Origin: a virus
Virus record (IMG/VR): IMGVR_UViG_3300009603_000047
Coordinates: 1-27,544 of that record
DNA length: 27,544 bases
Strand: one strand, 5' to 3'
In this document: piece after piece, positions 1 through 8,220 of the stretch
How the letters are laid out: every line of letters starts with the position of its first letter
Numbering within the stretch: the stretch's first letter is position 1
The notes under the pieces: generated by a model
What the model was told of the DNA's origin: nothing
Databases searched by the model: none
Seen by the model: only the letters and a program-made list of their open reading frames with translations
Translations under genes and position numbers: made by a program

Positions 1-107
1 GAAAATTCTGCACCATTTATCTTTTCAATATCGTCATCATCCTTACCGTTTATCTTTTCGATATCGGCAAGAGCAATATTATTTAATTTTTCAACTTCAT
101 TAGCCAT
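1..107 (-). CDS. partial structural/tail protein, N-terminus only
   Basis: Only the first 35 codons are inside the window; the gene continues past position 1. The peptide begins MANEVEKLNNIALADIEKIN and contains two copies of a D-I-E-K-I-N-G unit separated by K-D-D-D. Short repeats of the type 'D/S-I-x-K-I-N-G' occur near the N-termini of tail-fibre-like and carbohydrate-binding virion proteins in many environmental phages, so a tail or appendage role is likely but inferred. Its ATG overlaps the stop of the upstream 1108-residue fibre gene by one base (TAATG), so it is probably translationally coupled and the next gene of the leftward structural operon. Confidence 0.7.
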   Translation of the reverse strand, partial: MANEVEKLNNIALADIEKINGKDDDDIEKINGAEF

Positions 108-3100
108 TATGCGTGTTCAATTATATCTAGACTTGGATTAATGAACGCACTACGCGCACCAATTGCTACTCCGATAACTTGGATAAGGTCACCATCATCA
201 CTAGGTATAGTAGTAGTGAGAGTACCTGGAGTTTCGGGAGCATACAGGTCAACTCCAACAGTCATATTACCTCCGAACCCACCATCATCCCTATAGACAC
301 CATGAGTAAGTACACGAACTGAACTTCCCGCAGAACCCTGCGCTTCAATAGCTATCCCTATTACTGGCATCTTGGCAGCATCATTAGCGTCTGCCCTTCC
401 AACTCTGCCTGTCGTTGTACTGACATATACAGCATCAAACTGGGTAATGGCTTCGACTGCAAGAAATTCTATAACAATTCCTTGAACAGTATTATCAGTG
501 GTCGGAGTTCCAGCTGCTGATTCAAACTCAACAAACTTACTGTCAGCAACTGCTACATCACCAGCAAACGAACTAGCACCAAACGCATTAGCCGCAGCAG
601 TAGATGTAATCCCTGCCGCTGAGGTAATACCACCACCATCGGCTATAGTAATGGCATCATCACCATCGGTATAGCTGATCTTGGTGGTCATCACTTCCCC
701 AGGAACCTTCACACCAAGAGCACCGTCTAGTATCCTAAAGCCCTCGTCATCATTGTTATCGGTGAATATAAGGTCTTTTGCATTGGTAACCAGTTTTATG
801 GTCACGTCTCCTGAGTTGCCCTCAGTAAAGCGTAACACTTCTGTGCCACCATCCTCAAAGGTGAGGATTCCGCTCGCTGAATCAAGCTCTATTTGCGCAC
901 CAGAATCAACAATGATAGGGTTGGCGGCTATAGTTAATCCAGTAGTGCCATCGTGTGTTAGAGTGGCATCGCTGCCAGCCCCCATGTTGAACACTGCACT
1001 ATCAGTCAGTAGGAAAACGTCATCTCCAAACACCGCATCTTTAACTACAGATAATCCACCGTCTGTTTGCAGAGATCCGTCTGTTGTAGACGTTGCTTCA
1101 GTTGCGTCATCCGTCTTAACAATGCCGGATGCAACAATGGTACTGGTTGTTAGGGCTGCCGTTGCTACTGTACCGCCTGCTGCCGTTAGTGTGTTCGCTG
1201 AGTGGGTGAGTGTCATGTCTCCATTATTGAAGTTGATGACACCGCCACTAGCTACAAACAGATCAGACCACATCAGGGACGTAGTGCCTAGTGCAACCCC
1301 GTCACTAGTTACTGGCGATAGAGCATTTTCTACTAACTCCACCTCGTTAGCATTATTAACTCTAAGAATAATCTTGTTATCAGTAGTGGCAAAGTCAATT
1401 AAATTCTGACTATCTCTACCCATCTTCAAGCTAGTGTTGTATATAGATGAGATAGCAGTTATGTCACCTGATGCACCTAGCGAGTCAGCATAAGCCTTAA
1501 CAGATTGCTGTGTTGGAACCAGAGTAGCTGAGTCTGTACTCATATCATCTTCATCAACAAACGCTGTTATAGTTATTGAACCATCTGACAAACTACCGAA
1601 TGTAAGAGTATCAGCGGCTGTTATTCCTCCTGCTGATATATCTGCTAAGTCATATCCTGTACCACCCACGTTTACAGTAGTACCAGGCTCTGCCTCTACA
1701 GCATCAAAGAATGTCCAAGGGTCACCAGTAACACTTTGATCTCTAAAGATACCTGCCCATTTAGCTGTGCCACTTTCTCCGTATTGACCATAGATACCAA
1801 AGTCTACTGCGTCTGCACTCGTTCCTTGGTCTTTAGCGACCTTCAGTAAGGAGTCTGCTACAGCTACTGTTGTTGAAGTTATAGTTGTTGTTGTACCTGA
1901 TACAGTGAAATCTCCAGTAACCGTGAGGTTGTCTCCGACTATAGTCTCCGATACTCCATGTCCTATCGTAATCGCCGTACCTGAGATACCAGTACCTATA
2001 GACACTGACTCACTACTATTAGCGGTATCAACAATCAAGTAGGCATCAGACCCCTGCTTGATTGTCAGAGCTGTCGCTGAATTATCGCTAACAGCTATGT
2101 TGATATCTGTGCCATCAGCACTAATACTATCGAGGGCTATATCATTCACATTGGTAATACTGGCATCTCCAAATGAGGTAGCACCAAAGCTGTTAGCTGC
2201 TGCGGTAGAAGTTATGCCTGCTGCTGCGGTGATACCGCCACCATCAGCAATGGTGATAGCGTCATCTCCATCTGTATACTCTATAAGAGGGGTTTGTATT
2301 GCAGTAGCAAATGAACTAGTGCCTGTTGATGTAATTGCACCAGATCCTATAGTACCTATAGTTGCAATATTCTTGCTTCCATCTAACACCACAGCTTTAC
2401 TTGCTGCTGCTGTTCCAGCAGTAATACCATCTATCATTTCCAGTTCTGCTTCAGCTATAGAAGCACTACCTATAATGAATGATCCACCTGATGTAACATT
2501 CCCAGAAGATGTAATCGCCCCAGAACCTATCGTGCCTAACCCACTAACATTGCCACTAGTATCAAATGTATAGTTGCCGTCTGATAGTGTGCCGGACAAA
2601 GTGATGTTCGTAATGCCTGTTAAGGCCCCATCAAAAGCTACGGCTCCATTGATATCTACCGTAGTATCTGAGGTTATCGTTAGAACTCCGTCAGAGGACT
2701 GATGAATGAATGTGCCTGTATCTCCGAATAGGATTTTCTCTGTGCTATTCATAAGGATCTCATCAGAGAACTTGAAGTAGTCCTCGTCTTCCATCCATGT
2801 GATAACACCATCATACGTGGTGGCATCAAAGGTGAGAGAGATGTCTGTATTAGCACCTGACCCTATAGTAAGAGCATCTACGTTCATGTCGAATGACATA
2901 GCACCAGCGTCACTTGATGCAATAGTCCACACCTTGGTCAACGTGCCTGACTTCCTTACATCGAATTCTATCTGAGCATCCTCATTACCATCTGTCACAT
3001 CTGTTGCCACCGCCGTCATACGAGCAAACTCTTCAATGTCCCCTGCGGAATTAGCTAACTTGAAGGACAAATAAATTTCATCATTGTCAGCCCTGGTTGC

Positions 3101-3433
3101 GTTAGCTCCGCTAAACACAGCTACTTGGTTAGAAACATTATCCTCAAGGTTAGTAAACGTGGCAGCAGGAGTATTCTCGTCAGTATCATTACGGACATCT
3201 ATTTCCCTGAGAGATATCTGGTCGTTCCACTGAATGTAGCGTATTGAGCTACCTCGTGTAATCTTTATATCGTACCTATCTTGGTCGGACTCGTTAAAAT
3301 ACCATAGGCCGGCGGCACTGGTAGTCGTTGATGCCTCCTCTGCACCATCCGATTCTTGTAGGAGCTGTACCGTAGCCCCCTGGATAGCACTGCCTGAGTC
3401 ATCGAATAAATATCCTCTAAAGTTAATAGCCAT
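107..3433 (-). CDS. large tail fibre / appendage protein (1108 aa)
   Basis: This is a long, Thr/Ser/Ala/Gly/Asp-rich, Cys-free protein typical of trimeric beta-structured phage fibres. Residues about 5-75 look like a beta-sandwich of the carboxypeptidase-regulatory or fibre N-terminal type (GYLFDDSGSAIQGATVQLL). The middle has degenerate short repeats such as GTIGSGAITS, seen twice. A longer module (YTDGDDAITIADGGGIT followed by AGITSTAAAN) occurs at about residues 384-421 and again at about 921-957. The last ~105 residues resemble small capsid-decoration-like beta domains (VQGIVIEFLAVEAITQFDAV). No self-cleaving S74 chaperone motif was recognised. The start is preceded by GGGGGATAAC. It probably recognises the host surface. 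The fibre assignment is good; the receptor is unknown. Confidence 0.75.
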   Translation of the reverse strand: MAINFRGYLFDDSGSAIQGATVQLLQESDGAEEASTTTSAAGLWYFNESDQDRYDIKITRGSSIRYIQWNDQISLREIDVRNDTDENTPAATFTNLEDNVSNQVAVFSGANATRADNDEIYLSFKLANSAGDIEEFARMTAVATDVTDGNEDAQIEFDVRKSGTLTKVWTIASSDAGAMSFDMNVDALTIGSGANTDISLTFDATTYDGVITWMEDEDYFKFSDEILMNSTEKILFGDTGTFIHQSSDGVLTITSDTTVDINGAVAFDGALTGITNITLSGTLSDGNYTFDTSGNVSGLGTIGSGAITSSGNVTSGGSFIIGSASIAEAELEMIDGITAGTAAASKAVVLDGSKNIATIGTIGSGAITSTGTSSFATAIQTPLIEYTDGDDAITIADGGGITAAAGITSTAAANSFGATSFGDASITNVNDIALDSISADGTDINIAVSDNSATALTIKQGSDAYLIVDTANSSESVSIGTGISGTAITIGHGVSETIVGDNLTVTGDFTVSGTTTTITSTTVAVADSLLKVAKDQGTSADAVDFGIYGQYGESGTAKWAGIFRDQSVTGDPWTFFDAVEAEPGTTVNVGGTGYDLADISAGGITAADTLTFGSLSDGSITITAFVDEDDMSTDSATLVPTQQSVKAYADSLGASGDITAISSIYNTSLKMGRDSQNLIDFATTDNKIILRVNNANEVELVENALSPVTSDGVALGTTSLMWSDLFVASGGVINFNNGDMTLTHSANTLTAAGGTVATAALTTSTIVASGIVKTDDATEATSTTDGSLQTDGGLSVVKDAVFGDDVFLLTDSAVFNMGAGSDATLTHDGTTGLTIAANPIIVDSGAQIELDSASGILTFEDGGTEVLRFTEGNSGDVTIKLVTNAKDLIFTDNNDDEGFRILDGALGVKVPGEVMTTKISYTDGDDAITIADGGGITSAAGITSTAAANAFGASSFAGDVAVADSKFVEFESAAGTPTTDNTVQGIVIEFLAVEAITQFDAVYVSTTTGRVGRADANDAAKMPVIGIAIEAQGSAGSSVRVLTHGVYRDDGGFGGNMTVGVDLYAPETPGTLTTTIPSDDGDLIQVIGVAIGARSAFINPSLDIIEHA

Positions 3434-3434
3434 G

Positions 3435-3830
3435 TTATCCCCCTGTCATGCGAGAATGATCTCTATATCGTAATGCTTCTCTGCAATAATACTCCGGGTC
3501 CCGTAATAAATCGTCCTCATCTATGAAAATTAACGTAAGTCCCCGGCTTACGGCTCCTTCACGAGCTATTATATCTCGTCCTTTTGTTTCTACTCCAAAC
3601 TCATAGTGATAGTATACACCCTGCACGTTGACCGCAAGGTCGGGCGGATCATTGAATAGAAAATCCAATACCAGCCCACCCTTCTCTATCCGCCCCCCTA
3701 AGAGGGGGGACTGATAAATAAAATCCTGCCCAGGGCGCAACCCTATAGACTCAAAGGTTGTGTACGCTACGTATTCTGGTAGCGATCCTTGCCATCCGGC
3801 AGGTACTGCTGTGATTTGTTGCGTAGTCAT
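3435..3830 (-). CDS. Vsr-like / PD-(D/E)XK nuclease-fold protein (131 aa)
   Basis: The start chosen is the ATG at 3828-3830, which overlaps the stop of the upstream 97-aa gene as TAATG; an upstream in-frame start would add nine residues. The pattern follows the Vsr/DUF559-type nuclease fold: G-S-L-P-E-Y near residue 16, F-I-Y-Q-S-P at 37-42, L-D-F (Asp56), then V-N-V-Q-G-V-Y-Y-H (Gln70, His75), R-D at 85-86, and a final strand (LIFIDEDDLL) that matches the closing strand of the family. Vsr proteins nick DNA at T:G mismatches. Here the acidic residue expected in the 'F-V-D-G-x-x-W-H' strand is Gln, so activity may be altered or lost. It lies between tail genes, so it may be a virion or packaging-associated protein rather than a repair enzyme. 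Confidence 0.6.
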   Translation of the reverse strand: MTTQQITAVPAGWQGSLPEYVAYTTFESIGLRPGQDFIYQSPLLGGRIEKGGLVLDFLFNDPPDLAVNVQGVYYHYEFGVETKGRDIIAREGAVSRGLTLIFIDEDDLLRDPEYYCREALRYRDHSRMTGG

Positions 3831-4123
3831 TAGCCTTCCAATATCATACTCCAGCAAACCTTATCGCTGTTCGTTGCCGCATCTGCATAAAACACATTTG
3901 CTGGTACAGATCCTCCAAAGTCTCCAAAGTTTAATTCCAGTTCGTTGCCTGCACTCAGCTCATATCCCGTAGTAGAGGCCACGTCCGAGACCCCTACATA
4001 GGCCAAGCCAGAGTTGCCAGCCAATGCTTTTGCTTTAACAAACTTCACCCTGTTGGTGACATTATTTAATTGCACCCTTGTGCCCGCACTACTAATCGTT
4101 GTAACGCCGGTAACAAATCTCAT
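3830..4123 (-). CDS. small beta-rich virion protein (97 aa)
   Basis: A hypothetical protein of predicted all-beta character: alternating hydrophobic strands such as TRVQLNNVTNRVKFVKAKAL, followed by G-L-A-Y-V-G-V-S-D-V and ELELNFGDFG. Proteins of this size and pattern are common in phage head-fibre, decoration and tail modules, so a small structural component is the best guess; I do not recognise the family. AGGAGAAAAGA precedes the ATG, a good ribosome binding site. It sits just downstream of the 647-aa tail protein and overlaps the nuclease-fold gene by one base, consistent with operon membership. Confidence 0.6.
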   Translation of the reverse strand: MRFVTGVTTISSAGTRVQLNNVTNRVKFVKAKALAGNSGLAYVGVSDVASTTGYELSAGNELELNFGDFGGSVPANVFYADAATNSDKVCWSMILEG

Positions 4124-4132
4124 TCTTTTCTC

Positions 4133-6076
4133 CTATGGTTCCACCACGCTAATCATCGTAGAGCCCCGTTCATCGTGACCGGTGTACTCTAGTCCTTGCG
4201 CTGATGTAACATCTACATAATAATTCCTAGTCCCTCCACTATCATCCCGGAAAGTAAACTCTACAAGCGTTGTGCTTTCGATTGCAGAAATTAAATTAGA
4301 CCGCAGGTCTTTAGGGTTATTCCCTTTATATGCGTTGTTGAGGTCCACCTCAACCGTATGCCCCCACTTTGCGGCAAGTTTCTTCCTCCACTCTAGGGTT
4401 AGACTTACCACGTCCGGGCTGTTAAATTTCTCCAACCCAGTCGTGGTTGCCGTAGACCTGGATAACGTAAGCTTAAACTTAATGGATCTAAATGTAGTGC
4501 CCGCACTAGAACCAAACGTGTAGGTGTAGGTTCCTGCGGCGGCTCCCATTGTTGTTGTGTTTAAAGTTACTGCCGTTGTATAGCTTTCCGAATAATCTGT
4601 GGCGTATTGCACTAAGACTGTCTCGTCAGCCGACAGATCCTGACATTCAATCCGCAGATTCAGTGCCAGCTTATCAACCTCGCTCTGTCCTGCATTGAAC
4701 CAGGGAGTCTCATGCACCCCTGATGTTGCATAAGCAAAGTCATCTACCTCGCTAGGATTAATAATGTCCTTTGGAAGGTCCATGAAGTACACTACACCAT
4801 TAGCTCCCCACCATACCCGATAGGTATTATATGCGGTGCTAACATGCATATCATCAAAGGTCGTACCAGTATCACCTGCTATCCACTTTGTTTCCCACCC
4901 TAGCTCGTTATATCCCAGGATAGTGCTAGATCCTGTATCATCAGCCATAACAGCACTACCTACATGGCTTTGCCATTGTCTCGGTATAGCGTCGGTGGCA
5001 ACAGCGGCAGCACTCACTTGTGCATCTATACCTATTAACAATTCATTGTGACTACCTGCCATTGTCCGGATAGATCCTCGTTTATCAGACGGCAGTCCAT
5101 CGTCTCTATCTGGTCCCATTATAGTTACAACGGCGGCGTTGCTACCGTTAATGTACTTATACATACCATTACCGCTAGGGATATAGACTGAGTCTCTCCA
5201 CCGAATAGACCCCTTGCCGTTATCCGGGTGTACTGGAAGCTCTAACTGTGTCGCGTCCCACCTGGCATTGTCGGCATCATGGGCAAAGAGACCGTGTGTG
5301 GTCATCGCATATATGATTGGCACTCCTGCTGCATTACGTGCGACAAATAAAGAGGTTACACTACCATCAGGCAGTGGCAGCATTGCATCAGCATACTCAG
5401 TTCCTACTGATGCTGCACTCCATAGCTGTCCTGCATTAGATATTCCCCAAAGCCTGTCATCCCACTCGGTTACAAACCGCGCGCCATATGTAGTATCTGT
5501 AGTCCATGACGTACCGTTAGAGGAATAAGAATACCCAGATCCACCAGAATCGTAATGAGCCAACACCAGGTAGGAAGTTCCACCAGCATCTGTAAATACT
5601 ATGCTGTCTGTAACTGCATCCGTTATACCCGATGTTGTTAGTGCCGATCCCCAGCTATCTCCACCATTGGCATACTTAAATAGCTTAGGCGTAGCACCTC
5701 CTCCGCCATTCCATGCGGCATATACTTCACTGCTAAATGTAGCAATAGCCCCAATAGTAGCTTGTCCTAAACTGTGTGACGGTGTGTCAGTGGCTATTGC
5801 CAGGTTCGCTAAAACCAAATGATTCTTATATCGGAGCTGACAGGTGCTGAACCATGCTCGGTTAACATCTCTGGCTCCTTCCATTCTATTAACACCAATA
5901 CCCCCACGCCAATCGCTCCAGGCCACGATGGATGATCGTAGCTGGTCGTCTTTGGAAGTATCTCCAATAACTATCTTGGCAGGGTATATAGATGCTAATG
6001 TAGAACGTACCGGTCTGGTAACAGGATAGTACGTGCCATTAAGATACACCTCATTTGTGTCAACTACTACGGGCAT
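4133..6076 (-). CDS. tail protein, probable beta-propeller-like (647 aa)
   Basis: A large beta-rich protein with repeated strand-turn units rich in aromatic, Gly, Ser and Asp residues, for example SIVAWSDWRGGIGVNRM, VYAAWNGGGG and RLWGISNAGQLWSA. The spacing of 'V-Y-A-A-W', 'Y-L-V-L-A-H-Y-D' and 'L-W-G-I-S' segments suggests a propeller-like or repeat beta fold over roughly residues 50-400, followed by a jelly-roll-like region and a C-terminal strand-rich domain. The ATG overlaps the stop of the preceding adaptor gene by one base, so the two are probably co-translated. The position between adaptor and fibre fits a distal tail or receptor-binding component. The exact family is not recognised. 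Confidence 0.6.
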   Translation of the reverse strand: MPVVVDTNEVYLNGTYYPVTRPVRSTLASIYPAKIVIGDTSKDDQLRSSIVAWSDWRGGIGVNRMEGARDVNRAWFSTCQLRYKNHLVLANLAIATDTPSHSLGQATIGAIATFSSEVYAAWNGGGGATPKLFKYANGGDSWGSALTTSGITDAVTDSIVFTDAGGTSYLVLAHYDSGGSGYSYSSNGTSWTTDTTYGARFVTEWDDRLWGISNAGQLWSAASVGTEYADAMLPLPDGSVTSLFVARNAAGVPIIYAMTTHGLFAHDADNARWDATQLELPVHPDNGKGSIRWRDSVYIPSGNGMYKYINGSNAAVVTIMGPDRDDGLPSDKRGSIRTMAGSHNELLIGIDAQVSAAAVATDAIPRQWQSHVGSAVMADDTGSSTILGYNELGWETKWIAGDTGTTFDDMHVSTAYNTYRVWWGANGVVYFMDLPKDIINPSEVDDFAYATSGVHETPWFNAGQSEVDKLALNLRIECQDLSADETVLVQYATDYSESYTTAVTLNTTTMGAAAGTYTYTFGSSAGTTFRSIKFKLTLSRSTATTTGLEKFNSPDVVSLTLEWRKKLAAKWGHTVEVDLNNAYKGNNPKDLRSNLISAIESTTLVEFTFRDDSGGTRNYYVDVTSAQGLEYTGHDERGSTMISVVEP

Positions 6077-7341
6077 TAGTCAACCGTCCTTACATTGGTT
6101 AACATTGGGAACGCAGCCTTGGCTCTGTTAATTTCTCCATCCCAATAAGCAACGAGCTGTCGTTTATTATCCGGATCTGTCGTTGGCCCACCAGAAGTGG
6201 ACAACAAAGCCCTGGCTGTAGCAAAGGATATAATGTACCGCTCTGGTATTTCGGTGGTGTCTGTTTCAGATGATAGCAATGCCGGCTTGTCTCCACCTGT
6301 CAGTTTAATCAATGAATACCCAATAGCATCTTGCCCGTCCCGGCCAAGGATAAGGTCTCTAGCCTCTTTATCTATCTTCCATAGACGCCTGTCTAATGTG
6401 TTCCATTCAGCAGTGTCATTAGCGACGGCTGATATATCATCGATCCACACAGTACAAGCACCGAGGTCTGAGTCATACTCCAGGCCCACAGATATAATAG
6501 CTGTGTCTGTCTCAGGATTAGCCATTGCCATTCTGACAAATGTCCATGTGTTAGCGGATAGAGCTGGTATACTGAGTGTCTCCAGGGGGCTACCACATGA
6601 CGCTGTATCATCTAGTAAAAGCTTTAAGTTACCGGCACTAGTGGCCACTGTACTCTTCACCCACATCTCTATGTAGTCATACTTACTAATGTCTTTACTA
6701 GTAATACTGTCAGTAACAAAATCACCTGCTGATGCCCCGGCTGCAATAACCATCTTGAGGGCCTGGGAGCCTTGCTTCTTGTCTTTGGTGTCTAACGACT
6801 GGGTAAAATCCCCATCAGTCTTTTCATCAAAGGTTGTACCACAGTCATGAATACGAGCTGAACTAATCCTGGATCTATATGCAACTTTGGATATCTGTGA
6901 AATGCCGGATGGTATATCAAAGCGTGTCTGATGCCCATCGCCATGTAGTGCCACGTTTTCTATGGGGTCATACACAGCCCCTGTCGAATCTACAATCGCC
7001 TGGTTAATAAACTCATGTATGGCGTCAGGAGTATAGGGCTCATCCCATAGTTCATATGTATCACCGGCAACAGTAGAAAAAGATAAAGCCTGTCCTAGCG
7101 TTAGCCTATAAGCGGATGCTGTATAGTCCGTAACAAGTCTGGTTTCGGCACTATCAGAATTACTGGTATCAAAAACGACAAGCCACTTACCATTATGGTT
7201 GTCATCTCCACCGGTAAGTGTTAGTGATATTAATGTAGTTGTCGATCCTGCATCATAAGCAGTACCAGTGTGAATAGCCCCAAGGTTATAGCCAATGGAC
7301 TGCCTTAATTGTTTACGCGTTCTCCCTTGTATAGCTGGCAT
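6076..7341 (-). CDS. head-tail adaptor/connector-like protein with jelly-roll insert (421 aa)
   Basis: Residues 1-160 begin with a charged helix (RKQLRQSIGYNLGAI) followed by a beta-barrel-like stretch and a helix (DAIHEFINQAIVDSTGAVYD) as in short-tailed-phage adaptor proteins. Residues about 165-305 look like an inserted carbohydrate-binding-module-like jelly roll: K-Q-G-S-Q-A-L-K-M, Y-D-Y-I-E-M-W-V-K-S, N-T-W-T-F-V-R-M and V-W-I-D-D-I-S are the characteristic strands. Residues 310-421 are helical (WKIDKEARDLILGRDGQD). The start follows GAGGAACTACA. Its place downstream of the capsid genes and upstream of the tail genes supports a connector role, with the insert perhaps displayed outside. 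The domain calls rest on pattern only. Confidence 0.55.
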   Translation of the reverse strand: MPAIQGRTRKQLRQSIGYNLGAIHTGTAYDAGSTTTLISLTLTGGDDNHNGKWLVVFDTSNSDSAETRLVTDYTASAYRLTLGQALSFSTVAGDTYELWDEPYTPDAIHEFINQAIVDSTGAVYDPIENVALHGDGHQTRFDIPSGISQISKVAYRSRISSARIHDCGTTFDEKTDGDFTQSLDTKDKKQGSQALKMVIAAGASAGDFVTDSITSKDISKYDYIEMWVKSTVATSAGNLKLLLDDTASCGSPLETLSIPALSANTWTFVRMAMANPETDTAIISVGLEYDSDLGACTVWIDDISAVANDTAEWNTLDRRLWKIDKEARDLILGRDGQDAIGYSLIKLTGGDKPALLSSETDTTEIPERYIISFATARALLSTSGGPTTDPDNKRQLVAYWDGEINRAKAAFPMLTNVRTVD

Positions 7342-7362
7342 TGTAGTTCCTCGTGTCCGCCA

Positions 7363-7491
7363 TCACACACGCCTCGAGCGTTGTGATCGCCTTGTTAAAG
7401 GTTTAGTTGCCTTTAGGGCCATAATATATTTAGGGTCCCTCAAGCGATTCTTCTGTTCTGCTGTTAGTTTCTTTGGTGTTCTACCAGCCAT
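7363..7491 (-). CDS. small basic peptide (42 aa)
   Basis: A short open frame starting MAGRTPKKLTAEQKNRLRDP and ending in an Arg-rich tail (RRSQRSRRV). It begins two bases after the stop of the 38-aa MPKVGK-type gene and ends about 20 bases before the adaptor start, so it fits the operon spacing. The ribosome site would lie inside the preceding gene (AAGAAGAAGGGTGGAT). A DNA-contacting or packaged minor protein is possible given the charge, but no family is recognised. Confidence 0.5.
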   Translation of the reverse strand: MAGRTPKKLTAEQKNRLRDPKYIMALKATKPLTRRSQRSRRV

Positions 7492-7492
7492 A

Positions 7493-7609
7493 CTAGTATC
7501 CACCCTTCTTCTTTTTAGTTACCTTTTGCCCGGTCTTTCTTGCATATGACTTGGCAGCAGCCTGTCCTTTTTTACTGTAAGAAAAATGTCTCTTGCCTAC
7601 CTTGGGCAT
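7493..7609 (-). CDS. MPKVGK-type small virion-module peptide (38 aa)
   Basis: The peptide starts MPKVGKRHFSYSKKGQAAAK and ends in K-K-K-K-G-G-Y. Very short basic proteins with an 'M-P-K-V-G-x-x-x-F-x-Y-x-x-K-G-x-x-A-A' start are frequently annotated next to capsid and connector genes of environmental tailed phages, usually as hypothetical proteins. The frame starts one base before the stop of the 75-aa gene, with AGGAGGG upstream (a strong Shine-Dalgarno inside the preceding gene end). I am fairly confident it is expressed; its function is unknown, perhaps nucleic-acid or capsid binding. Confidence 0.65.
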   Translation of the reverse strand: MPKVGKRHFSYSKKGQAAAKSYARKTGQKVTKKKKGGY

Positions 7610-7610
7610 A

Positions 7611-7838
7611 TCAGCCCTCCTTCTTACCTTTATTATCTTTCGCTAAAGCTTGCTCTAGCTCTGCCTTTGTAGATCCTAACTCGCCCATTGCGGTCTCTAG
7701 TCTCGTTGTAAGTTCAAGAACCGTTCTATTAAGAGCTGCGTTCTGCACCTGTAGTGCAAACTTAGCATCCCGGTTCAGTACTGTACGAATATCATCCATC
7801 GCTATTGGTACTTCAACACCACTATTTTCCTGTGTCAT
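7611..7838 (-). CDS. small coiled-coil protein (75 aa)
   Basis: A 75-residue protein predicted almost entirely helical after residue 13. The segment from VQNAALNRTVLELTTRLETA through KAELEQALAKD shows heptad spacing of Leu/Val residues, typical of a coiled coil. The C-terminus is Lys-rich (KDNKGKKEG). GAGGAAT precedes the ATG. It lies in the run of small genes between capsid and connector, so a head-completion or oligomerising accessory role is plausible. No specific family recognised. Confidence 0.6.
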   Translation of the reverse strand: MTQENSGVEVPIAMDDIRTVLNRDAKFALQVQNAALNRTVLELTTRLETAMGELGSTKAELEQALAKDNKGKKEG

Positions 7839-7851
7839 ATTCCTCTATTCC

Positions 7852-8211
7852 TTAAAAGTATATTTTTCCTGTTGTACTCTCCCTACGCTTCCGTATATGT
7901 GTACGGATATCATTGAGAGTCCGTCCTATTTCCTTGTTCTCTGCAGCCGTGGGTCGGCGTTTGCTATGCTTCTCACGCACCTGGTCTTTAAACGTCTCTG
8001 CCGCTTTGCCCATCATGTCTTCTATGTGAGCATTACTTGTATCAGGATCTGCTAACACTATGATGCGCGTCTTGTGCGTAACGCCAAAATCATCTTTGGC
8101 ACTTACCAATAAGGTGTGCCTTACTATGGTCTTCCCGGTTTCTGCATTGTACCCTACGGGGGCCATGCCTAATGGCACAGTCCCCCGAGGTGTCCATAAG
8201 TCTCGTTCCAT
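7852..8211 (-). CDS. hypothetical virion-module protein (119 aa)
   Basis: The N-terminal half is strand-rich (TGKTIVRHTLLVSAKD, then THKTRIIVLADPD) and the C-terminal half is a charged helix region (AAETFKDQVREKHSKRRPTA, then IGRTLNDIRTHIRKRRES). This layout could be a small head or neck protein. It is preceded by AGAGGAT only a few bases before ATG, a rather short Shine-Dalgarno spacing. It sits between the 255-aa decoration-like gene and the coiled-coil gene with tight spacing. I do not recognise the family. Confidence 0.55.
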   Translation of the reverse strand: MERDLWTPRGTVPLGMAPVGYNAETGKTIVRHTLLVSAKDDFGVTHKTRIIVLADPDTSNAHIEDMMGKAAETFKDQVREKHSKRRPTAAENKEIGRTLNDIRTHIRKRRESTTGKIYF

Positions 8212-8220
8212 ATCCTCTTC

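Noticed and set aside
681-1409. A 242-codon open frame on the plus strand opposite the fibre gene
   Set aside because: It is produced by the Thr/Ser/Ala/Gly-rich fibre codons read in reverse; no recognisable domain and no start signal.
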